A stretch of DNA of 64,000 nt from RPQJ01 sp963754125 (GTDB lineage: Bacteria > Pseudomonadota > Gammaproteobacteria > Steroidobacterales > Steroidobacteraceae), in contig CAVWEX010000007.1 in the NCBI GenBank assembly GCA_963754125.1, positions 62,001-126,000 on the forward strand, written 5' to 3'. Of the stretch, positions 48,915-56,158 are shown piece after piece (position 1 is the first letter of the stretch; each line of letters begins with the position of its first letter). The notes under the pieces are model-generated. The model did not search any database. It worked only from the letters and a program-made list of their open reading frames with translations, and was not told the DNA's origin. The position numbers and the translations under genes are program-made.

Positions 48915-50342
48915 GGCAGCGCGTCGCAGCACTGTCCGGGGCGTGGACGCGGGTCGGCACCCGCTTCCTGCCGTTTGCGGACGCTGCGACGCCCGAGCTG
49001 CCCATGGCTCGGCTGCTGCGCCTGTCGCTGTTCCAGGTGTCGGTCGGCATGGCACTGGTGCTGCTGAACGGCACGCTCAACCGCGTGATGATCGTGGAAC
49101 TCGGCGTGTCGACCTGGCTCGTGGCACTGATGGTCTCGCTGCCGCTGGTGTTCGCGCCGTTCCGTGCGCTGGTGGGCTTCCGCTCCGACAACCACCGCTC
49201 GGCGCTCGGCTGGCGGCGGGTACCCTACATCTGGTTCGGCACGCTGCTGCAGTTCGGCGGGCTTGCAATCATGCCGTTCGCACTGCTGATCCTGTCTGGC
49301 GATACCAACGGCCCGGCGTGGATCGGCCATGCGGCGGCTGCGCTCGCCTTCCTGCTCACCGGCGCCGGCCTGCACACCACGCAGACCGCAGGTCTTGCAC
49401 TGGCCGCCGACCTCGCGCCGCGCGCGTCGCGACCTCGCGTCGTCGCGCTGCTCTACGTGATGCTGCTTCTCGGCATGATCGCGAGCTCGCTGGTGTTCGG
49501 CGCGACGCTCGCCGAGTTCAGCCAGCTGCGCCTGATCCAGGTGATCCAGGGCGCAGCGCTCCTTACGATGGCGCTCAACCTGCTCGCGCTCTGGAAGCAG
49601 GAGCCGCGCGACCCGTCGAGATCCCGTGCCGTGGCCGCACGCGCCCTCGTTCCGCACGGCATGGCGCGAACTCGTCGCCGAGGGACGCTCCGGTCGGTTC
49701 CTGCTCGCGGTCGGGCTCGGCACCATGGCCTTCAGCATGCAGGACATCCTGCTCGAGCCCTACGGCGGCGAGGTCCTCGGGCTCGCGGTGGCGGCGACCA
49801 CCACGCTCACGGCGTTCCTCGCCTTCGGCACGCTCGTGGCGTTCGCGCTCGCGGCCCGGCGCCTCGGGCGCGGCGACGTGCCCTGTCGGCTCGCCGGCTT
49901 CGGCGCGCTCATCGGGGTCGCCGCGTTCTCGGCCGTGATCTTCGCTGCCTCGCTCGAATCGGCGTGGCTGTTCCGCGCGGGCACGGCCCTGATCGGCTTC
50001 GGCGGCGGCCTGTTCGCCGTCGGGACGCTCACCGCGGCCATGGCGATGGACAACCGCTCCCACGGCCTCGCGCTCGGCGCCTGGGGCGCCGTGCAGGCCT
50101 CGGCTGCGGGCGTCGGCATCGCGCTCGGCGGCGCGATCCGCGACGGTGTCGGCACGCTGGCGAGCGCAGGGCTGCTCGGCCCCGCGCTCACCTCGCCGGC
50201 CACCGGCTACAGCGTCGTCTACCACATCGAGATTGCCTTGCTGTTCGCCACCCTCGTGGCGATCGGACCGCTCGTTCGTCCCGCGAGCGCGTCCGCCAAG
50301 CCTCGGTCGACACAGTTCGGCCTGGCGGAGTTCCCGGGATAA
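48911..50342 (+). CDS. lhaA: LhaA/PucC-family light-harvesting 1 assembly protein, with an apparent frameshift near 49620
   Basis: A protein of about 476 residues with roughly 12 membrane helices, similar in size to LhaA. LhaA aids assembly of the LH1 antenna. The signature LNGTLNRVMIVELGVSTW and the VGFRSDNHRSALGWRRVPYIW loop are present. The frame breaks around 49600-49650. LLALWKQEPRDPS is in one frame, while APSFRTAWRELVAEGRSG and the remaining helices continue one base later to a TGA at 50342. An extra A near 49619 would repair it. The ATG overlaps the bchM stop. Confidence 0.88.
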
Positions 50343-50364
50343 CGGCTTGCTTGCGGAGGTCAAC

Positions 50365-51141
50365 ATGGAAACGGGTGCGATCACTGGCTACATCGACGTC
50401 GCACAACTGGTGCTCTACGCGTTCTGGATCTTCTTCTTCGGCCTGGTGGTCTACCTGCGCCGCGAAGACAAGCGCGAGGGCTACCCGCTCGAGTCCGGCC
50501 GCACCGTTCGCTCCGGCGGTCGAGTGATCGTGCAGGGCTTCCCGGCTGTACCGACGCCCAAGACGTTCCGACTCGCTCATGGCGGCACGGCGATGGCGCC
50601 GCGCGCCACCCGCGAGCCGGCCCTGCAGGCGGCGCCCTCGGCACCCTGGTCGGGCTCGCCGCTCGAGCCGACCGGCAATCCGATGATCGACGGCGTGGGT
50701 CCCGCGGCCTACGCGCTGCGCGCCGAAGTACCCGACATGACCTGGGACGGCCGGCCACGCATCGTGCCGCTGCGGGTGGCGAATGATCACCTGGTCGAGT
50801 CCCGCGACCCGGATCCGCGTGGCATGGAGGTCCTCGGGGCCGACGGCAAGGTGGGCGGCGTCGTGCGCGACCTGTGGGTGGACCGCTCCGAGCCACAGTT
50901 CCGCTACCTCGAGGTCGAGGTGGCCGGCAGCCGCCGGGTGCTGCTGCCCGTCTACCACATGACGGTGGACGGACGGCGGCGCGAGGTTCGCGTGAAAGCG
51001 ATCATGGGTCACCAGTTCGCCGATGCGCCGGGGCTCGCGAACCCCGACCAGGTCACGCTGCGCGAGGAGGATCGCATCGGCGCCTACTACGCGGGCGGCC
51101 ACCTCTACGCCGAGCCCTCGCGACAGGAGCCGCTGCTGTGA
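50365..51141 (+). CDS. puhA: Photosynthetic reaction centre H subunit
   Basis: A 258-residue protein with one N-terminal transmembrane helix (YIDVAQLVLYAFWIFFFGLV, about residues 9-28), then LRREDKREGYPLE and a cytoplasmic PRC-barrel domain with VVRDLWVDRSEPQFRYLEV. It caps the L and M subunits and tunes quinone B protonation. Length matches other PuhA proteins. GCGGAGG lies six bases before the ATG. Its stop overlaps the GTG of puhB. Confidence 0.95.
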   Translation: METGAITGYIDVAQLVLYAFWIFFFGLVVYLRREDKREGYPLESGRTVRSGGRVIVQGFPAVPTPKTFRLAHGGTAMAPRATREPALQAAPSAPWSGSPLEPTGNPMIDGVGPAAYALRAEVPDMTWDGRPRIVPLRVANDHLVESRDPDPRGMEVLGADGKVGGVVRDLWVDRSEPQFRYLEVEVAGSRRVLLPVYHMTVDGRRREVRVKAIMGHQFADAPGLANPDQVTLREEDRIGAYYAGGHLYAEPSRQEPLL

Positions 51142-51794
51142 ACGAGCACGAGTTCGAGCCCGTGCCCGGGCTCCCCGGGACGCTGCCGCCCGGCGAGCAG
51201 CTCCTCTGGCAGGGTGCGCCCCGCTGGCAGTCTCTTGCGATCGGCGCGTTCCATGCGCGCAAGGTCGGGCTGTACTTTCTCGCGCTCATCGCGATCGACG
51301 CGGGCACCTCGCTCGCCTCGGGGCGGCCCGCGGGCGTGGTCGCCACCAGCGCGGCGGGACTCGTCGTGCTGGCGCTCGCGGCCGTCGGGCTGCTGATGTT
51401 GCTCGCCTGGCTCTCGGCCCGCTCCACGCTCTACTCGGTCACCACCCGCCGCCTCGTGATGCGCTTCGGCGTCGCGCTGCCGATGACCATCAACCTGCCA
51501 TTCAACGTGATCGAGTCGGCCTCCATGCGCACGCGCCATGATGGCTCGAGCGACCTGCCGCTGGTGCTGATGCGAGGTTCGCGGATCGGCTACCTGATCA
51601 CGTGGCCGCACGTACGACCGTGGCAGTTCGCCCGGCCGGAGCCGATGCTGCGCGCGATCGCCGACGGCGAGCACGTTGCCGGGTTGCTCGCCGCGGGCCT
51701 CGCGGCCTCCGTCGGCACCGCGCCCGTTGCGGCAACGCCAGACCGCGCGCCACAGGTGCCGCCGCGCACGTCCGAACTCACGGCCGCGGCCTGA
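51138..51794 (+). CDS. puhB: Photosynthetic complex assembly protein PuhB
   Basis: A 218-residue membrane protein: an N-terminal PGLPGTLPPGEQLLWQG segment, two or three hydrophobic helices in residues 40-100, then a pleckstrin-like region, RRLVMRFGVALPMTINLP. PuhB dimerises and helps build the reaction centre and its LH1 ring. The GTG start overlaps the puhA stop (GTGA). The gene order puhA-puhB-puhC is the standard one. Confidence 0.92.
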   Translation: MNEHEFEPVPGLPGTLPPGEQLLWQGAPRWQSLAIGAFHARKVGLYFLALIAIDAGTSLASGRPAGVVATSAAGLVVLALAAVGLLMLLAWLSARSTLYSVTTRRLVMRFGVALPMTINLPFNVIESASMRTRHDGSSDLPLVLMRGSRIGYLITWPHVRPWQFARPEPMLRAIADGEHVAGLLAAGLAASVGTAPVAATPDRAPQVPPRTSELTAAA

Positions 51795-51807
51795 CGGAGA
51801 CAGACCC

Positions 51808-52296
51808 ATGGGCGATCCGTTCAACGGCAAGACCTTGCCCCGCGCTGCGCTCGCCGGCGCCGGACTGCTGGTCGCCGCCGCGATCCTCGCGAGCGGCACG
51901 GCACGCCTGACCGGCATCGGCACCACGCGCTTGCCCCAGGCCGATCAGGTGACGAGCGCGGAGTTGCGCTTCCTCGACCGCGAGGACGGCGCGGTGCTGG
52001 TGCAGCGCTATCCGGACGAGACCCTCATCGCCGTGCTGCCTGCCGGCACGAACGGCTTCGCGCGCGGCGTGCTGCGCGGCCTGGCACGCGACCGCCGGCT
52101 GGCGCACCTCGGCGCCGGGCCGCCGTTCCGCCTCGTGCGCTGGAGCGACGGACGGCTGTCGCTCGAGGACCCGACGACGGATCGCGTCATCGCGATCGAG
52201 GCCTTCGGGCCGACCAATGCCCAGGTCTTCGCCGACCTGCTCGTTTCGGCGCAGGACGCGCCCGCCCAGGAGGCACTGACGTGGAAGCAACCCTGA
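51808..52296 (+). CDS. puhC: Photosynthetic complex assembly protein PuhC
   Basis: A 162-residue membrane-anchored protein: one N-terminal helix (ALAGAGLLVAAAILASG) and a periplasmic domain with LRFLDREDGAVLVQR and LEDPTTDRVIAIEAFGP. PuhC promotes RC-LH1 assembly and organisation. An ACGGAGA ribosome-binding site lies about seven bases upstream. The 3' end overlaps acsF by 16 bases. Confidence 0.9.
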   Translation: MGDPFNGKTLPRAALAGAGLLVAAAILASGTARLTGIGTTRLPQADQVTSAELRFLDREDGAVLVQRYPDETLIAVLPAGTNGFARGVLRGLARDRRLAHLGAGPPFRLVRWSDGRLSLEDPTTDRVIAIEAFGPTNAQVFADLLVSAQDAPAQEALTWKQP

Positions 52297-53345
52297 CCAT
52301 CGACTCCGCCGAGGCGGCCACCCAGCGCGCGCAGTCCGACACCCTGCTGACGCCGCGCTTCTACACCACCGACTTCGCGGCGATGGACCGGATCGACGTG
52401 AGTCCGGTGCAAGCGGAGTGGGACCAGCTGATGAGCGAGTTCCGGCGCGACACCAACCGCAACCACTTCGAGCGCCCCGCCGACTTCGCCGCGGAGATCC
52501 GCGAGCTGCCGGAGCCGCTGCGCCAGGAATTCCTCGACTTCCTGGTGAGCTCGGTGACCTCTGAGTTCTCCGGTTGCGTGCTCTACAGCGAGATCAAGCG
52601 GAACGTGAAGAACCCCGAGATCCGCTACCTGATGGGATCGATGGCGCGCGACGAGAGCCGCCACGCGGGCTTCATCAACAAGTCGCTGAAGGACTTCGGG
52701 CTCGGCGTGGACCTCGGCTTCCTCACCAAGGCGAAGAAGTACACGTACTTCCGCCCGAAGTTCATCTTCTACGCCACGTATCTCTCGGAAAAGATCGGCT
52801 ACGCGCGCTACATCACGATCTTTCGCCAGCTCGAGCGGCATCCCGACCGTCGCTTCCACCCGATCTTCAAGTGGTTCGAGCAGTGGTGCAACGACGAGTT
52901 CCGGCACGGCGAGGCGTTCGCGCTGCTGCTGCGGGCCCACCCGAAGCTGCTCACCGGCCCGAACACGCTGTGGATCCGCTTCTTCGTGCTCGCCGTGTAC
53001 GCGACCATGTACGTGCGCGATCACACGCGGCCGGCGCTGCACGGCGCGCTGGGCCTCGACCCGACGGAGTACGACTACACCGTCTTCCGGATCACCTCCG
53101 AAATCTCGAAGCAGGTGTTCCCGATGACGCTCGACATCGACGACCCGCGCTTCCGCGCCGGGCTCGAGCGGCTGCGGACGCTGTCCGTCGCGATGGACGA
53201 GGCCAAGGCGCGTGGCGGGCTCTTCGGCCGCCTGCGCCAGGCCGGGCTCGCGGTCGCGGCCGCCGCCACGTTCGCGCGGCTGTACCTGCTGCCGGTGAAG
53301 CCGAACGCACTGCCGCAGAAGACGCGGCTGGCCCCGGCCTGGTAG
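52281..53345 (+). CDS. acsF: Aerobic Mg-protoporphyrin IX monomethyl ester oxidative cyclase
   Basis: A 354-residue diiron enzyme that forms ring E using oxygen, the aerobic alternative to BchE. Diiron ligand motifs are visible as EFSGCVLYSEI, ARDESRHAGF and NDEFRHGEAFA. It starts at a GTG (52281), with AGGAGG eight bases upstream, inside the end of puhC. The ferritin-like helices and the YPLMTLD-type region VFPMTLDIDDPRF are present. Placement between puhC and puhE is typical of beta- and gammaproteobacterial clusters. Confidence 0.96.
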   Translation: MEATLTIDSAEAATQRAQSDTLLTPRFYTTDFAAMDRIDVSPVQAEWDQLMSEFRRDTNRNHFERPADFAAEIRELPEPLRQEFLDFLVSSVTSEFSGCVLYSEIKRNVKNPEIRYLMGSMARDESRHAGFINKSLKDFGLGVDLGFLTKAKKYTYFRPKFIFYATYLSEKIGYARYITIFRQLERHPDRRFHPIFKWFEQWCNDEFRHGEAFALLLRAHPKLLTGPNTLWIRFFVLAVYATMYVRDHTRPALHGALGLDPTEYDYTVFRITSEISKQVFPMTLDIDDPRFRAGLERLRTLSVAMDEAKARGGLFGRLRQAGLAVAAAATFARLYLLPVKPNALPQKTRLAPAW

Positions 53346-53359
53346 CGACCGGGAACCCC

Positions 53360-54205
53360 GTGACGACCCTGGCGCTGTCGGCACTGTTCGCCCTCCTGCT
53401 GTGGTGGGCGAGCACCGGCATCGTCCTGTACCTCGACCAGCGGCCGCGCCGCACGCATGCGCGCAGCCTGCGCGGGGCGTCGATCGTGGGCGGGCTCGCG
53501 CTCGCGGGCCTCGTCGCCAGCCGGGACATGACGACCGTCGGCGGCGCCTGCCTCGCCTTCACCTGCGCCGTGCTGATCTGGGGCTGGCACGAGATGAGTT
53601 TCCTCACCGGCCGCGTGACCGGGCCGCGTCGACATGCCTGCGCGGACGACTGCCGCGGCGTGCGGCACTTCGGTCACGCGGTCGAGGCGATCATCCACCA
53701 CGAACTCGCGCTGGCCGCGACTCTGGCGCTCGTCGTCGCGCTCGCCTGGAATGCCGCCAACTGGGTCGGCGCCGCGACCTTCGGGCTGTTGTGGGTCATG
53801 CGCCTCAGCGCCAAGCTCAACCTTTTCCTCGGCGTGCGCAATCCCGGCACCGAGCTGCTGCCTGCACACCTGCGCTACCTCGCGAGCTTCTTCGGACGCC
53901 GTCCGGTCAACGCGCTGCTGCCCGTCTCGGTCGCGGGCACCACGCTGATCGTCATCTGGCTCACGCGGTCCGCGCTCGGCGCGGGGAGCGCGTTCGAGGC
54001 CACGGGCTACGGCCTCGTGGCCGCGCTGGCGGCGCTGGCACTGCTCGAGCACCTGTTCCTGATCCTGCCCTGGTCCGTCGCCCGCCTGTGGGGATGGAGC
54101 GGGGATCCCGCCGGGACCGGTGCCGCGCCGGCCCCCGTCGCCGCGGTCGCCGGCGCGAACGCCCTGCCGGATCCCCGGCCTCGGGCGGTCGAGCCGAATC
54201 GTTGA
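53360..54205 (+). CDS. puhE: Photosynthetic complex assembly protein PuhE (DUF3623)
   Basis: A 281-residue integral membrane protein with seven or eight helices. It starts at a GTG (53360) reading TTLALSALFALLLWWASTG; GIVLYLDQRPR follows, and WGWHEMSFLTGRVTGPRR with the NLFLGVRNPGTELLP loop is typical of PuhE. PuhE affects bacteriochlorophyll levels and LH assembly by an unknown mechanism. The C-terminus carries an Ala/Pro-rich tail. dxs follows after 11 bases. Confidence 0.9.
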   Translation: MTTLALSALFALLLWWASTGIVLYLDQRPRRTHARSLRGASIVGGLALAGLVASRDMTTVGGACLAFTCAVLIWGWHEMSFLTGRVTGPRRHACADDCRGVRHFGHAVEAIIHHELALAATLALVVALAWNAANWVGAATFGLLWVMRLSAKLNLFLGVRNPGTELLPAHLRYLASFFGRRPVNALLPVSVAGTTLIVIWLTRSALGAGSAFEATGYGLVAALAALALLEHLFLILPWSVARLWGWSGDPAGTGAAPAPVAAVAGANALPDPRPRAVEPNR

Positions 54206-54216
54206 AGGGTTGCACC

Positions 54217-56079
54217 ATGAACACGCCAGGTTTGCCGCTGCTCGAGACCCTCCACGATCCGGCTGCGCTGCGAGCCCTGCCGGCCTCGACGCTCGAGACG
54301 GTCTCGGCCGAGGTACGCGCGGAACTCATCCGCACCGTGTCGGCTTCCGGCGGTCACCTCGCGGCCGGGCTCGGCACGGTCGAGCTGACGGTGGCACTGC
54401 ACTATGTGTTCGACACGCCGCGGGACGCGCTGGTGTGGGACGTGGGCCACCAGTGCTACCCGCACAAGGTGCTCACGGGACGCCGGGCCGAGCTGCCGAC
54501 CATCCGCCGGCGCGGCGGGCTGTCGGGCTTCCTGCGCCGCGACGAGAGTCCCTATGACGCCGTGGGCGCCGGTCACTCGAGCACCTCGATCAGCGCGGCG
54601 CTCGGCATCGCCGTCGGCAACGCGCGCCTGGGCCACGACCGCCGCGCAGTCGCAATCATCGGCGACGGCGCGCTCACCGCGGGCCTCGCCTACGAGGCGC
54701 TGCAGCATGCCGGATCGATGGACATCGACCTGCTGGTGATCCTGAACGACAACGGCATGTCCATCTCGCCCAACGTCGGGAGCATGTCGGAGTACCTCGG
54801 CCGCCTCACGACCGGTGAAACCACGACGCCCGGCCAGTGGTTCGAGGACATCGGCATCCGCTACGTCGGGCCCTGCGATGGGCACGACGTGAACGCACTC
54901 GTGGAAACACTCCGGCGCCTGCGCGACCAGCGCGGCCCGCGCCTGCTGCACGTCGTGACGCGCAAGGGCTGCGGTTACGCGCCAGCCGAGGCCGACCCGG
55001 TCAAGTATCACGGCGTGACGCCGTTCGACCCCGAGCACGGCATTGCGCCGCCGGTGCGCCCCGCGCCGACCTACACCGACGCGTTCGGGCAGTGGCTGTG
55101 CGAGGCTGCGGAGCGCGATCCGCGCCTCGTCGCCATCACGCCCGCGATGCGAGAGGGCTCCGGCCTCGTGCGCTTCGCCGAGCGCTTCCCGGAGCGCTGC
55201 TTCGACGTCGGCATCGCCGAGCAGCACAGCGTGAGCTTCGCGGCCGGCCTCGCCGCGCAGGGGCTGCACCCGGTGGTGGCCATTTATTCGACCTTCCTGC
55301 AGCGCGCCTACGACCAGGTGGTGCACGACGTGGCGCTGCAGGGGCTGCCGGTGCTGTTCGCGATCGACCGCGCGGGGGTGGTCGGCCCCGACGGCGCGAC
55401 GCACAACGGCGCCTACGACCTGTCGTTCATGCGCTGCGTGCCCGGCATGGTGGTGATGACACCGTCGAACAGCGCCGAGCTGCGCGACATGCTGCACACC
55501 GGCCTGCACTGCGGACGCCCCGCGGCCGTGCGCTATCCGCGTGCGCCAATCGCCGACCCGGGTCCCGCCCGGCCGCCCGATACGATCCCGCTCGGCACCG
55601 CCGAGGTGAAGCGGCGCGGTCGCGGTGTGGCCTTCCTGGTGTTCGGCACGCTGCTCGAGACCGTGATGGGCGCGGCGGAGCAGCTCGACGCCACGGTGGT
55701 CAACATGCGCTTCGTGAAGCCGCTCGACGAGCAGCTGGTGCGCGAGATGGCGCTGCGCCACGACCTGGTGGTCACGGTCGAGGAGAACGCGCTCGCCGGC
55801 GGCGCCGGCAGCGCCGTCAACGAGTGCCTGCACCACGGCGGACTGTCGGTCTCGATCCTGAACCTCGGGCTGCCCGACCGGCACCTCGAGCACGGCACGC
55901 GCGGAGAGTGCCTGGCAGACGCGGGCCTCGACGCCGCGGCGATCCTCGAGGCCGTCGCTGCCCGGCTGCCGGGGCTGATGTCGGACTTCGACGTGGTCAG
56001 CGTGCGGTCGGTGCGGCGCGCGGGTGCGCGACTCGGCGGTCGGGCGGCGGCGTTCGTCGGAGAAGTCCTGGCGCGCTGA
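54217..56079 (+). CDS. dxs: 1-deoxy-D-xylulose-5-phosphate synthase
   Basis: A 620-residue thiamine-diphosphate enzyme for the first step of the MEP isoprenoid pathway, supplying precursors for phytyl tails, carotenoids and quinones. VGHQCYPHKVLTGRR, the TPP-binding stretch starting GDGALTAG and ending LNDNGMSI, and the conserved pyrimidine-domain IAEQHSVSFAAGLA are present. It is the last gene of the bchF operon, where hemA is found in some relatives. The gap after puhE is 11 bases. It may be a photosynthesis-dedicated second copy, by inference. Confidence 0.95.
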   Translation: MNTPGLPLLETLHDPAALRALPASTLETVSAEVRAELIRTVSASGGHLAAGLGTVELTVALHYVFDTPRDALVWDVGHQCYPHKVLTGRRAELPTIRRRGGLSGFLRRDESPYDAVGAGHSSTSISAALGIAVGNARLGHDRRAVAIIGDGALTAGLAYEALQHAGSMDIDLLVILNDNGMSISPNVGSMSEYLGRLTTGETTTPGQWFEDIGIRYVGPCDGHDVNALVETLRRLRDQRGPRLLHVVTRKGCGYAPAEADPVKYHGVTPFDPEHGIAPPVRPAPTYTDAFGQWLCEAAERDPRLVAITPAMREGSGLVRFAERFPERCFDVGIAEQHSVSFAAGLAAQGLHPVVAIYSTFLQRAYDQVVHDVALQGLPVLFAIDRAGVVGPDGATHNGAYDLSFMRCVPGMVVMTPSNSAELRDMLHTGLHCGRPAAVRYPRAPIADPGPARPPDTIPLGTAEVKRRGRGVAFLVFGTLLETVMGAAEQLDATVVNMRFVKPLDEQLVREMALRHDLVVTVEENALAGGAGSAVNECLHHGGLSVSILNLGLPDRHLEHGTRGECLADAGLDAAAILEAVAARLPGLMSDFDVVSVRSVRRAGARLGGRAAAFVGEVLAR

Positions 56080-56085
56080 GCGCGC
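56071..56085 (+). terminator. Hairpin at the dxs stop codon
   Basis: GCGCGC arms flank the TGA stop (three-base loop). No U-run follows, so it is only a possible transcription or mRNA-stability element at the end of the bchF-dxs operon. Confidence 0.3.
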
Positions 56086-56135
56086 TGCGTCCGCGGCTTC
56101 GGGACGACGCCTGCCCGTACTTCACGTCGACCAGA

Positions 56136-56151
56136 TGTGACGGGCGTCACT
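56136..56151. promoter_or_regulatory. CRP/Vfr-like site upstream of the second GGDEF-EAL gene
   Basis: TGTGA and TCACT are separated by six bases, one mismatch from the TGTGA-N6-TCACA consensus. It lies eight bases before the ATG chosen for the GGDEF-EAL gene, so if functional it either represses or a downstream start is used. Single motif matched by eye. Confidence 0.35.
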
Positions 56152-56158
56152 CTTCGCG

